Shown here one piece after another: positions 33,570 to 45,295 of a stretch of 64,000 nt of DNA. The notes below the pieces were generated by a model. It saw only the letters and a program-made list of their open reading frames with translations. It had not been told where the DNA came from and did not search any database. The stretch's first letter is position 1. The number at the start of each line of letters is the position of its first letter. A program made the position numbers and the translations under genes. Source of the stretch: Oegoconia quadripuncta (taxonomy: Eukaryota > Arthropoda > Insecta > Lepidoptera > Autostichidae). The stretch lies in contig OX438742.1 of assembly GCA_949316235.1 (NCBI GenBank), positions 9,738,815-9,802,814 on the forward strand, given 5' to 3'.

Positions 33570-33900
33570 TGCGTCAATTGGAGGCACCACTGAAAACCAG
33601 CGTTGTAGAACTGCTACAGCCCATGCTGAGTTGGAGACCTTTTTGCTCCACTTTGCGACACCGACGATTAGATGGCAAACTCATTGGTTTCGCTACGAAA
33701 TACTTGAAGTTTTCTCTTTTTTTTATTTTGGTTATAAAATAATTTGTTATAACTTTGAGAGATATGTAGTAGTATTTTATTGTTTTTTCCTCTTTGTGGT
33801 GACTTTTTTTGTATCGAACGAATCGAATCATATTTTATATAACACCTCATTGTTTGTGACGTGAGATGGGTTAAATAAAGCTTCCTATTCTATTCCATTC
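33570..33900 (+). mobile_element. Probable retroelement 3' end
   Basis: Ends aataaagcttcctattctat then tccattc, similar to the signal-plus-short-tandem tails of LINEs here. The upstream block (tggaggcaccactgaaaacc) is not coding. Weak assignment. Confidence 0.25.
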
Positions 33901-33977
33901 AACTGTGTTAAGAGTTTAATATCTTCAAAATGGTTGGTTAAATTTTCATTAAAGTCTTTCGCCTATTTAATCTAAAT

Positions 33978-34178
33978 AAATAATAATAATAAATAATAAA
34001 TATCCTTAGACATACACACAGCGCCATCTAGTTCCACAGTAAGCAACTATAGGCTTGTGTTGTGGATACCAGATGGTTGATATACTATATAAATACATTT
34101 TTTTTTGTAAATTTATACTTATTATAAATGAAAACATCCATAACTCGGGTACACATGTCCGTATTCATCACACAAACA
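33978..34178 (-). mobile_element. SINE family A, head-less copy
   Basis: Tail and body (catacacacagcgccatcta, ccataactcgggtacacatg), stopping at catcacacaaac. The tRNA-like head is missing. Confidence 0.85.
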
Positions 34179-34228
34179 AAACACAAACATCACACAATCT
34201 TAAATATAAAAACAAAATAAAAATCTAA

Positions 34229-34456
34229 TCTAACTAATATTATAAATGGGAAAGTTTAGTTTGTTTGTTTCTTGCTCAATCACGGCGAAACGGATTAAAA
34301 TTTAAATAAAATTTCGTGTATAGCTAAAACGTACCCTGAATTAAAACGTAGGATATTTTTTATCTCGATAAATGTGTAGTTACCGCGGGATAAACAAATT
34401 AAACATTTCCGCGATAAAGTTATTACACGAAGGCGAAGGCGCGGGCGGGATGCTAG
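34229..34456 (+). mobile_element. Non-autonomous Helitron H1, complete ends
   Basis: A 228-bp element beginning tctaactaatattataaatg (preceded by A) and ending gcgggcgggatgctag (followed by T). The internal blocks tcaatcacggcgaaacgg, ttaccgcgggataaac and cgcgataaagttatt match the other H1 copies. TC...CTAG ends and an A/T site without duplication are the Helitron signature. Confidence 0.85.
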
Positions 34457-36280
34457 TCTTGGATATAAAAACAGCACTGAAATCGGACTACGGATGATTG
34501 AGATACATCAAGACAAAGACAGGACAGGACATACACTTTTCTTTTTTGTTCCTGTAGGAGGAGAAATCCTCATAGGACACCTTCGAGTCGACATAACCAC
34601 ACAATGGTTAAAGTTCTGTAATATTTCATACATGCAGCTAATAAGTGCGGGGCCACATCCACCCGAAAGTAGTGATGGTCTCATATCGACTAAAACTCCC
34701 CCTATTTGTCACACCTTTCGCGACAACTGTCTGCAACTTACACTTACTCAAACACACTACACCCGCGGGTTCTCATCGTTGGTTAAAAATACACGATTAT
34801 GTTATAAATATGTAGGTAATAATTCATGAATTTTAAATACTGATTGTGTTTTTTTTTAAGCACAGTGTAAATAGTCTTAAAATTTTGCCCAGCGGTAGAT
34901 TTAATAAGCTTGTGATGTAATAGTTTATTTCTGTATTTGGCTTGTATGTTAATCTCTTTCTCGTGTTCTGCGGCTAGATATAATGCCACTCGACGTTTCC
35001 AGGCCACTGTGCACGAAGCCTTACCTAGGTAGGTAAATAACTAAGACAACTTGAAACTGTATGTTTTTGTATATATTCGTTGCTGTTAATTTTTCATACT
35101 TTGAAACCAATAATGATTGATGATGAAATTGGTATTCGCTATGCTGCCGCTGTATTAATAAAACCATCCAAGTATGAGTAGGACACTAGTCCTGAGGGTT
35201 CCGTACGTGCCCAACACCACCGCAATGACACTTTTTAAACTGACAAACTTATTTATGTAGTTACTCACTCAGAAGTTGTATGGTAATAATTTCACATACA
35301 AATTAATTAATGCATTTCGAATATAGTGTAAGGCCTTAATTTACGATAGTTGGTCACTAGTAAACCCAGGTTCTGATGCTCACTCAGCGAGTCGGACGTT
35401 CATATGGAAATACACAATGAATGCACATAACCATGAATTTAGGCCGTAGTAATATTCAATATTAATTACACCTTGGTATCTCCAGCCATTTCTGAGAAAA
35501 TAGGCCTTACACACAGCCAGACAGACTAACAACAAAGGGACAATCGAGGTATACGGATCTACATCCAACAGGTGCTTCCGAGGCAGGTGTTGATTTTAGA
35601 GATTCGATTGAGTTTCCTCCACACAATTCAAATGAAATTTCCTTGTCACACTTCCTGTGAAATTCAGAATTGTTAACTCAACATCTGTGTCCAAATATTA
35701 ATATGGATGATAATGAAAAACTTATTTAGGTATACTAATATGGAAACTACGTCGATTAGTTACCAAAATGAGTGTTCGTCATGTAGTCTGTTGCTGTTTC
35801 GATACATGTATTGTCATTTATCGACCAATAAAAATACATGTACATAGCGGAATAGCTACTTTGATAATGTCGAAAAATTGTGCCTAAGTAGTGCCAAATA
35901 ATGCCCACAGAAAAAAGAAATATGCAACTGTAGTTTAAGTTATTTAATATTTAAATGAGCATTCTGGCATCACTGATTGCAGAAATCCTTAATGCTGCTT
36001 ATACAAATTATAATCATAGGTTATCTGTCTCTGGGTATCTCAAATGAGGATGAGAAATACAACTGAATTCCACTTAATCTAGCTTAACGGCCGTGAATCT
36101 TAACTACCTTAAATCTTAAAATACATAATACTCCTTCTTAGTAATAAGAGGAAAATGTAAAGGAATTCAAAGATCTTAAAGCAGGAATTTTGTTTTAAGA
36201 TCTTTCTTCTTTGCACTTATAATAATTTAGTTTGCCTACTAATAAATAACACAAATATTTTACACGTGCACTATAAAAAC
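34457..36280. other. No gene recognised
   Basis: Frame 34494-34829 is preceded by a pyrimidine-AG and followed by gtaata, but its protein is not recognised and the splice fit is weak. A gagggttccgtacg motif near 35197 may be a trace of the repeat at 44690-45295. Confidence 0.45.
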
Positions 36281-36343
36281 GAGTTAGTTATTGACCTCAA
36301 TTACACCTGGTGTTAAGTGGAGATGAGGTCGAAGGTTGAAGCA
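36281..36343 (-). mobile_element. SINE family C fragment
   Basis: Contains ttgacctcaattacacctgg and gaggtcgaagg, matching the 3' tip of the family. Confidence 0.7.
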
Positions 36344-36589
36344 GTACATTACTTAAATTCTAGTTTTGTTTATTTTTATATTTTGTTATTTTTGTCACAG
36401 ATTTATGTCACTTAGGACATATCAGTCATTATTAATATGAATACCACCGCCAGATTCTCACACATTTTCAACTGATCAATGATTGAAAGTAACTTTATCT
36501 GTGAGAATGATATTATCACATTGAATTGAATTAAATTTTTTTTTTATTAAATTTAATTATTTCAATATCTATGGTGAAAAAGACGGAAA

Positions 36590-37017
36590 AAGACCTGACG
36601 GAATGACGCTCGTACCCTGGAAGATGGGTCGATGTTTGGTATGGGACGCTACTTGCGTTGATACTTTTGCTCCGTCGCTTCTGCCAGGAACAGCAACCAA
36701 AGCTGGCTCCGCTGCCGCGACCGCTGAGAGCGCCGCGCAAATATGCCGGTTTGAGCAGTGACCTCATTTTTGCGCCGTTTGGTGTTGAAACTCTCGGGCC
36801 TTGGGGACCAGGTGCACATTATCTCTTTAAGGAGATTTCTGAGCGCTTGGTCAATGCGTCCTATGATCGGAAGGCTGGCCTGTATTTCGCGCAAAGGATT
36901 AGCCTCGCCATACAGCGGGGTAACTCTGCCAGCCTTCTGGGAACGCTCCCGTTTTCGAGGGATCTGGGTCAAGTTTTTTATTTGTAAATAGTAGTTGAGT
37001 TATATTTCTTTTAATTA
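36590..37017 (+). pseudogene. Non-LTR retrotransposon C-terminal fragment, copy 2
   Basis: From about 36742 to 37017 this matches 27944-28238 in inverted orientation with very few differences, including the final FSRDLGQVFYL and stop. Unlike copy 1, it keeps part of the upstream segment: in another frame 36600-36740 reads [20 protein letters not shown] then [21 protein letters not shown] five-base deletion at about 36737-36740, relative to copy 1, separates the two frames, so the protein is broken. The start at 36658 in the open frame is not natural. The reverse transcriptase domain is missing. Similarity over the shared ~270 bp is high enough to suggest recent insertion or exchange between copies. 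Confidence 0.78.
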
Positions 37018-38444
37018 GGTTATTTTGGGGATTCCCTTTAATTATTTGTATGAAAAAATTAAATAATGTTGAATAACAAAAGGTGAACTTGAATCGCTTT
37101 CATATCTATGGTTAAAGAACATACGAACACTTATTTAATGATAATTAAGTTGTTAAACTTGCTAGTTGAGAAACTTGCTACAAATGTACAGAATGCTTAC
37201 CTTTCACCATCAAAATTTAAAATGTCGCTATAAGAGCATTTCCTAAACATATAATGTACGCTTAATTTCCTGTATTTTTTCAGCGGGGCTATGGAGCTAG
37301 CGTTCTGGGTATTATACCTCACGGAAGCGTATTAAACTGCGTTTTACTATAAGATATTTTATATCTCTGTCAAGTTTGTTTCTTACTTAAATTAAATATC
37401 ATACAAATAAAACATAAATTATATTTTTCACTTTGTATACTATGCACTGTAGCATAAATACGGGCTTGAACAATTGGAGAAATATTCGATATCCGATTAT
37501 ATTAAAGAAATTCCGCTCTATATATAAACTGGGATAACGTTTTTATTACCTATCCAGATTATTTACAAATCCAAATACTTCGACATTGCTAATGTAGGTA
37601 TTAGAATATGAGCAGCTTATACATTTTTTATGCAAGCCTAATAAACCAATCGCTATAAATATATCGTTAATTTCCAGTTTAAGTTGGTAGAGATATGTTT
37701 CACTCAATATAATTAAATGTCAAAAATATTTCGAAAATAAAGACTTCCAGAAATGTAAAGCAATATAAACGAAATAAAAACTGAACATTGTAGAACTTGA
37801 ATAATTAATACCTCACATAACTGGCCCGAATATATTAAATTAAAGTATTTACATCTTGTATCACAAACAAACTAGTTTATATTAATGAAACTTACCGAGC
37901 TCTGCATTCACAACACTTTCACAAGTAACAAATTGACACGGGAAAAGTTTCGCTTAATTCACGCGGCGACGTAACAAAAATGTTAAACTTTTGCAGGAAT
38001 AAGTGCGGGAGCTTCCGGCGCGGTCGGCTAGTTACAGGCGTACTGAATGTCGTCATCGAATTTCAGTAGGGGCGCTAACATAAAGCACTTGATTCCAGGA
38101 ATTGCAGCTCACAGCCTCGTAAGGGAAGGTTTACACAGGACCGTAGCAAAATAATTTTTTCAATAAATATTTTATATATAATTTTTTTCGTGATAGTACT
38201 GCGAACTGCGAAGTTGTATATTTTCCCTAATATAAAATACTAGCTTTCCACTCAAAGTAAGTGAAGTAACGATACCTCACCCCTGTCACCACTTCTGGAT
38301 CCCAGCATGCACGGCTAACATAAGGTAGCGTCACTGGATAGAGAAAAAAATCGCTAACGCTCAGAGCCTATGGACTTAAAGAATACGCAAGTATATCATC
38401 GTCGAGATAGCCATGTAACCTCGAATCAATCATCATTATCTGAT
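37018..38444. other. No gene recognised
   Basis: Unassigned; a moderately GC-rich patch near 37965-38045 has no further support as a promoter. Confidence 0.45.
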
Positions 38445-38687
38445 TTAAGAGCCATGCTCTTGTCGGTGGAGATTTTTCCATATCTCTCTGCTCTCCGCCT
38501 TCCTCTTGACCTCCTGATACGACACGACGTTCAACTTCTCTTTTATCCGCTGCATGTAGCTTATTCTCGGTCTTCCTCTTTTTCTTTTCCCCTCTATTCT
38601 TCCTTCTATTATGGTTTTGATGAAATCATCGTGTCGTATAAGGTGTCCCAGCATTTTCCCTCTTCCATTCTCAATTACTTCCAACAA
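38445..38687 (-). pseudogene. LINE reverse transcriptase C-terminus
   Basis: Minus-strand frame: RGKMLGHLIRHDDFIKTIIE, then GRIEGKRKRGRPRISYMQRI, then YQEVKRKAESREIWKNLHRQ and EHGS-stop. This is the usual end of RTE-like or related lepidopteran LINE proteins ('GH..RHDD', a basic 'GKR.RGRPR' block, 'YQEVK..A..RE.W'). Only the last ~80 codons remain. The same C-terminus recurs as short fragments at 3920-3953 and 44109-44255. The larger + strand frame 38370-38771 is a shadow. Confidence 0.78.
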
Positions 38688-38887
38688 TTTCCTTTACTAT
38701 ATTTAATCAATCGAATCAATCATTTGATACTAATTTTCTTCAATTTGTCAAGACACGAGAAACTATGTTAATCGGCTGTGTATGTCACCTAGTTAACATA
38801 AATTGTGCTAACCCAGCAGGTTCGAACCGATTTCGATGTGCACAAAAAGGTATACCTAAGCCGTTATGGTATTTTATTTGTTACTTA

Positions 38888-39198
38888 TCTTTTTTATATG
38901 CACGACGGGTTAGCGCTTGACCACAATCACACAAGATGAGGCCGAAGGTAAAGACCCGGTCACCCAGACCCTCCGACTTATTTCGGAGACAAGCTATCTT
39001 ATCTTAAACAGTCGGAACATAACAATACCATCAATATTGTTGCTTGGCTGCAGATTTAGATAAAATGGCGGTAGCTGGCTAGACGGATATTTCAAAATGC
39101 CGTATCATCAACCTAACTTGTACCCCGCTGTGAATCGAACCCGCAACCTCCGTTTTGTAAACTGTATGTTGTGTGCATTGAGCTACGAAGGCGGTTAA
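38888..39198 (-). mobile_element. SINE family C, full-length copy
   Basis: Minus-strand: tail tatgcacgacgggttagcgc, body gctgcagatttagataa, head cattgagctacgaaggcggt. It is older than the 8.5-kb copy judging by differences. Confidence 0.85.
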
Positions 39199-39822
39199 AT
39201 AGTTATTTCGGATGACCGATGATAACCCTAGACTAGTTGTGTCTTAATCAAAATAAAATATCTCCATTGAAACATCGTCAACGTCATGTCAAAACTGAAA
39301 GGGATATTGTGGAAAGTACTAACCGTAGACGATCATTCATCTCTGGTATCATCTATCGAAATTAGAACCATCGTTGTAAAAATGTAACTCGCAAAACAAT
39401 TGAATACGTTGTTGACACACAGCAAAATCGACCTCGATACGAGCTTGTATTCCATTTCATTTTTTGTTGAACCGATGATCGTTGTAATTGTTTCTTTTCT
39501 CGGTAACGAGTTTTACGTCGATTTTCGCGGGGTATTTTTTCACTTTTTACACGGCACGTTGTGAAATTGGAACACTTCATTGGGCCGACAGTTAATTAAG
39601 ACTTATTTTTTCGTAAAAATGTTGCTCCATTGAGTTATTAATCTTTCCCAAATGTTATTTATTATTTTCCCTCTGTACTCTGTGGTTTCATCGACCGAAC
39701 GTTGCCTTCAAGATGTCCTGTATCCTACCTAGAAGCATCTAAGACATGTAACTGAAGTCATTCCGAAGCTTCGTAACGCGGTGAGAAAAAAACAAAACAA
39801 ACATACTTTTTGCATTTATAAT

Positions 39823-40135
39823 TATGGCTGAGCGGACATGCTACCAACATAGGGTTCATGAATCGGAGGTCGCGGGTTCGACACCCAGCGGGAGAGATGT
39901 CTGTACTCGGTTTGGTTTGTGGTAGGGCATGGTGGTAGGGTGGTGTTATTTGTCCGCCATGCTAGCTACGACCATCTTATCTAAGTCTGCCGCCAAACAG
40001 CTTGCATTGTTGTATTGAGTAGTAAGATTATAGATAGCCAGTCCTACAAATAAAAGGGGGTTTCCGGGTCCAGTACGCTTTCGCCTTCGACCTCATCTTC
40101 ACTTAACATCAGGTGTGACTGTGGTTGGATAAAAA
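39823..40135 (+). mobile_element. SINE family C copy, plus strand
   Basis: Head gaggtcgcgggttcgacacc, body ggtagggcatggtgg and atcttatctaagtctgccgc, tail cctcatcttcacttaacatc. It is opposite to the neighbouring copy (38888-39198), so the two form an inverted pair ~620 bp apart. Confidence 0.82.
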
Positions 40136-43121
40136 ATATGGAAGCCCAAGTCGTTAAAGTTTTTCAGGTGTACATACACTTTACACTTCAAAATCGGTCA
40201 AGTTAAATAGACTTGCACTTCTACATATATATATGTAGATCTCTGTGTTAGCTCCTGTAGTCTATTTAGCTATTTACCTTAACGAATTTTGAACCTCAAG
40301 GTGTCGTTAGATACGTCTCGATCCCCAAAGGTATTACCTTAAAATGTATCTTATGGAGTCATAATGGTTATCTATCGGAGTTGAGCTCGCCTTTGTACAT
40401 TTTCTATACGATTTATATTATATTTCTCGAACAGTTGTGTATTCAATAAAGATATTAAGATATTAAACGGCATTATTTATGTTCACTATCGAAATATGAA
40501 AAAATTCTTTCGAAGGCGGCGCTTACGTTTTGTAATTATAATATAGATTGATTTGCTTTTAAATACATTAAACATTATAAATAATTCCTTTCATATTACG
40601 TACGAAAGTGGAATGTGAGCGATTGAAAGATACGAGCGTTTCCATTAAATTATATTTTACTTTGTAGTCGCTGATACAAGAAATTTTTTGAACTCTTTTG
40701 TTTCAAAGTTTTATTTTTCGCTCTTTAATATTATAACGTGCTTGCTAATCACCTTGAGCATTTTTGTGCGATGGCGACACTTCTAGCTCCTACAGTTTAG
40801 ATGGGCAGTTGGGATTTATTGGTAATCACACTTTTCTAAACCTTGTCTATACAAACCTACACTACATGTGTGAAAACCATACAATCGTCTAAATATGTAT
40901 TGCGTTTCAGCTGTTTATTATAATAAAAAAAAAAAACCACAGAACCGATTGTAATGAAATTGTAAAGGGACCAATTTGACGGTATCACCTTTCATTTACA
41001 AAAAGAATCACGAGAATCTACCGGCTAAATCACCGAGTTTACATGTGTGACCGAGAGATATATAAAAAATACATACAAACGGCCGAATTGCGAACCTCCT
41101 TCTTTTTGAATTTGGTTAAAAATCCAACATGTCGTCGTCGAGTTTTTTGGTTTAAATTGCTAATTTAAGTATGAAAAGGGCAATTTGAAAGTATAGCTTC
41201 TGGCGTTCTAGAATAGGATCGATAGGGTGATCTTCCCGTGGGTGTCGTAAAGGCGTAAATAATGAGCATACGCGTCGTTAGAACGTTGCAATGAAAGCTT
41301 CTGTAGTTGCAAACTGTAGCGAAGCTATAAACGCTCACCTCCAAATCGATAGCGTACTTAGAAATGTATTGTTAATACACTATAAAACACTTATAGCAAT
41401 ACAACAAAACTAATAATATAAGTATAACAAAACCACCTAATGATTGGATACGAAGTAAAAAAGAAATGACTACTTAGTTAACAATTTGTTGTATGAGTTT
41501 TGGGACTGTTATGTATTTTATGTGTGTTTATGAATGTGTGTAATGTTATTTATGTGAAAAAAAAACAGTTTATTTAGTTATTTTCCGAATGTTACGGACC
41601 TACATGTAAACTCACCCTTTTATTCCAGGTAACAGATTGTAGCGAGTGCTTGGTGCAGCCCACTTCCCACCCCACTATCCTAGTTGGTCGAATAAATTTC
41701 GAATGATTTCGATATAATTGCATATATCACGTGCCTATTCGATATGATTTAAGCATCCAGTGCAATTAGTATATTGGTATGCGCTCGCGAGTACTACGCA
41801 AAATGTTATGGGGATCCAAATTGTTTAAATCAATTCACTAATTAATGAAACTTTCAAATAGTATCACTCAGCGCCGTCCGGTGCGCGTTATGCGCTTTTC
41901 CGTTTGAAATAGCGCATGAGGGGGTATACAGAATTAGAAATAATTTGTTAATTTGATGGTTCATTACCCAACTTTACAATTCATAGTAAATTAATTTTAA
42001 AGATTAGAGTTATGGATAATACATTACAATCATCTAGAATAGTAGATTCCTGACTCCAAAATAAGTTAAACTTTATTATCAGAGTCTGTGATTCATCACG
42101 CATGATTTACATTATCACCAGATAGAGAATAAAATATACAAACTAAATTACATGGGAAAGTTATGAAAAAAAAATAAGTATAATTTACTATGAATAAAAG
42201 AGATTAAGAATTGTATGTGAGAGTATTTGGATGTGATGGTGTGAATTGTGAATGTATGTGTAAGTGTAAAACGATGTATATGAATAGAGTTATTATACAT
42301 AAAATAATATAATATGAGGGTCACAATATACTATATACATAGTAGGAACTCAATTAATTACATTTACGGTTAAGTCGTACGACAGATTAAAAAAATTTGT
42401 TCTTTACTTCAAACCTACTTAAAAGGTGGTGCAAAAAAAAGGAATTCATATGTGATTTAGTGAAAATTCAAAAATCGTACCCAATGACAAACACCGTTCT
42501 CGCTGACCACCGGTGGGCTCAATTTACGTATGAGGACAAATTTCCTACGTCCCGATGCTAGGGCGCTCCACCGCGCGCCATCCGCCGCGCGCCGTCTCGA
42601 CGCCCTCCGCCTCCCGCCGCGTCGCGGAGAATTCGTATTTAGAGAGGTGGGGGGATGAATTCCTGCCTTCGAAACCAATGGTTGCAGGTTCGAATCTTTA
42701 TATTTAGGTTAATTTTGTGTGATGAGTCGTGGATATTTATAGGTATTTGTAATGGTCACAGTTTTAGTAGTATGGTTATGCTTTACAATGTCCATAGTGC
42801 AGGGTTTGACTAGTTTAGGACAAGAAGTGTACCCCGTGTCCGAGATAGGTATTTATATGCATAAAAACTGAATGTTTTTATCATCATTTTTTTTACCATA
42901 GGAAAGATTTTCAGGGATAGAACCCGCTGTCTACGAGCCTACCATAACATTATTACTGAAATGAATATAGGATGAATATTTTAACGATAAACTGTTGATA
43001 CGATCTACAATCGACCACGCGTCAAGCTATACGCACATGCAGACTACTTAGAGATAGCGTATGGCGACGTTCAAATCTGTCCGCTGCACGGTATTCAATT
43101 CAAACTATCAAATCCAAATTT
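40136..43121. other. No gene; short repeat motif and a GC-rich patch
   Basis: Contains an 18-bp palindrome (ctacatatatatatgtag, about 40222-40239), the aacggccgaattg repeat at 41075-41120, GT-rich sequence at 42205-42290, a GC-rich patch at 42545-42630, and a diverged SINE B copy (see 42655). Confidence 0.45.
42655..42855 (+). mobile_element. SINE family B copy, diverged
   Basis: Plus-strand: cctgccttcgaaaccaatgg and ttgcaggttcgaatc (B-box region), then gtgatgagtcgtggatattt. The 3' part departs from the family. Confidence 0.55.
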
Positions 43122-43354
43122 TTCGAAACGAATAAACCGATTCTAATGAAACTGTATATGCGTATATAAAACTAAAACCTTAGTAAAGAGTATTGAAACT
43201 AAATTAGAGCGATTTCAAGTTTCCATAGCAACAGGAAAATGCAATAAAATCTTTTAAATTCGATATTTCGAAAATGTTTTCTATTAACTTTTTAGATCTA
43301 TGTATCCTGTTTATACGTATAAAGTTTCATTAGAATCGGTCTATTCATTTCGAA
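43122..43354. mobile_element. Inverted-repeat unit (MITE-like)
   Basis: Ends are imperfect inverses: ttcgaaacgaataaaccgat then tctaatgaaact on the left, and agtttcattagaatcggtct then attcatttcgaa on the right. The unit is about 233 bp with no coding frame. Confidence 0.6.
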
Positions 43355-44052
43355 CCATTGAAAGTTAAAAAATAAACCCTGTTAAAAACACGGAAATATT
43401 TTATATTTTATTGTAAAATTTTGTCGTCCTAATAATTCATTATATGGTCAATTTATAGGTCAAATTTACTAATTGTAATGCTTAAGCCCTCCTATTACTA
43501 TAAACGTATCGTTCCGCCTCCCCCTCAGGGTGAAATGGGTGACTGAAGAACAGCACTGACCGTGAGAACTGTCCCGGTACAGCAAAGCTGATGTCACTCC
43601 CATTTGCCTTGACTATTCAAAATCCTTAATACGTTAATAGCATTAAGATAAATAGGAACTGAGCCAATAAATAATTGTTGATTATTATTAAAATAAAGTA
43701 ACCCTAAAGTCGAAAGTTGTGAGTGTATTAGGTGCTTAATAATGTTCTATGTCCCCAAAACGAGCAATCATAATGAGCAATTTCAAGATGGTTTGTGAAT
43801 ACATGGGGTCGGCGGGCGGTCTACAGATCATCGATGTTATCTTGCTCTAATTGGAGATAATGCCAGTGATACATAATAGGAATTTGGAACCGATGGTCAT
43901 TACCGTTATTATATATGTTTTATTATGGGCCGATCCCACACAGCAATATATTCATGGTCCGGACCGTGACGCCAGATCAACTAGGTCATGTATCAATAGG
44001 TAAACAACCCAACTGTTGATAAGCTCTGAACCGATTTCCACAAAACACATTT
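43355..44052. other. No gene recognised
   Basis: No supportable feature. Confidence 0.5.
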
Positions 44053-44108
44053 TAGATACACCAATTATCTAGTTCCTAACTAAACAAAGCTTGTACTATG
44101 GATACTAG

Positions 44109-44255
44109 ATCTTCGTCAATTAAGAGCTATGCTCTTGTCGGTGCAGTAATGACCACATCTCTCTGCTTACCGCCCTTGATTTAACCTCTTGGTACGACAC
44201 GACATACACCTAAGGGGAAGACCTGGGCGCAATTCCCAGGCTAGGTGAAAGAAAA
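44109..44255 (-). mobile_element. Truncated LINE tail inside the SINE
   Basis: Flanked by ggatactag direct repeats (44100-44108 and 44256-44264). On the minus strand it reads YQEVKSRAVSREMWSLLHRQ EHSS-stop, the same C-terminus as 38445-38687. A 147-bp, 5'-truncated retrotransposon insertion with a 9-bp target duplication. Confidence 0.85.
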
Positions 44256-44291
44256 GGATACTAGTTAACTGACCTAAATATTTATGAAACA

Positions 44292-44463
44292 CTAGCTTTC
44301 CGCCCGTGGCTTCGCCTGCGTGGAATAACTTTATCGCGGAATTTTATTTATCCCGCGGGAAAAATATCCTATGTCTTAATTTTATATTCTACCTACATAT
44401 CAAATTTCACCGATTTGGCAACAAACAAACATCCAAACTTTCGCATTTATAATATTAGTTAGA
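44292..44463 (-). mobile_element. Helitron H1 inside the SINE
   Basis: A 172-bp element. On the + strand it starts ctagctttccgcccgtggct and ends cgcatttataatattagtta then ga; read on the minus strand it runs TC...CTAG. Removal restores gaaaca|tccgtga, exactly the SINE sequence, so it entered between A and T with no duplication. Confidence 0.92.
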
Positions 44464-44689
44464 TCCGTGACTCGGGAATAAAACGTACGTATTCAATACC
44501 CCGGGCGGGATTCGTATTTGCAATCCATCTCGCAAATAATAGTTTTCGACTGAAAAACCGCTTTCAAACCTGATCAGCCGTTACGATGCCAGTCACATAG
44601 AGAAGGCTGAAAAGTTATACAATATAATACACACTAAACCTCTAAAACACCGTTACAACTTCGAAAATGTCACTAGTGTTCTCCAAGGA

Positions 44690-45295
44690 CTTGGTAATGT
44701 ACGGGAGACTGTGCAGGCTCTTGGGTTCCGTATACCCGAAGCCCAAACGGTACCCTATTGCTGTCGCTCACGTGTCCGTCTGTCTGTCTCTCCGTCCGTC
44801 GTATTAGGACCAAAAGTGTGTCTTGTTGACCCATAGCCAGGTAAAAACAAAACATTTAAAAATATTCCAGATCCCATATAAGTGAAGCCGTTTAAAACAA
44901 TATTTTTTAACCGAAAGTGTGGGATATCATTGTTAACGAGAGAGCTTATTATGTAGACAAAGCATATTTTGTTTAAAAAACGTTAGAAAACAAATGCATG
45001 AGAAGCCGTTAAAGTCAGCTTAATTCCAAAAATTTTCTTCCGAAGTAAAATTTAACTTCCCATTGTCTTATGAACTTCAAATTTGTTGATAATGTTTATC
45101 ATTGCGTATATTTTACCAACAAATACCATGGTATTGATAAATCTGATTGTTTCTTTAAAATTCCCTCATTTCCCTATTGCAAACCAACTTAATTTTGCGG
45201 TCTAACGCGTAGTTTGCACAGACGGCTTATATTCTACATTTATCACGGAACCCTAAATGTGCGAAATCCGACACGCACTTGGCCAGTTTTTAATC
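44690..45295. repeat. Dispersed repeat with 'gggttccgta' head
   Basis: Starts near gggttccgtatacccg, passes a gtccgtctgtctgtctctcc block, and ends with cgacacgcacttggccag. This combination is a familiar abundant lepidopteran repeat as I recall it. The small frames inside are not genes. Confidence 0.45.

Larger units (their letters stand above)
44053..44545 (-). mobile_element. SINE family B split by two insertions
   Basis: The SINE is present in three pieces: 44053-44108 (caccaattatctagttcc... ggatactag), 44256-44291 (ggatactagttaactg... tatgaaaca), and 44464-44545 (tccgtgactcgggaataaaa to the head region). The pieces join in order to the family sequence when the two inserts are removed. Confidence 0.85.

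Noticed and set aside
33544..33864. 106-codon + strand frame, Phe/Tyr-rich
   Set aside because: Low-complexity T-rich translation within a probable retroelement 3' end.
34494..34829. Possible exon with a good pyrimidine-AG acceptor at 34557
   Set aside because: Phase would fit the 26119-26286 donor, but the translation is not protein-like and the donor (gtaata) is weak.
38370..38771. 133-codon + strand frame
   Set aside because: Antisense shadow of the LINE C-terminus at 38445-38687.
39362..39580. 72-codon basic minus-strand frame
   Set aside because: No motif; composition alone does not support a gene.
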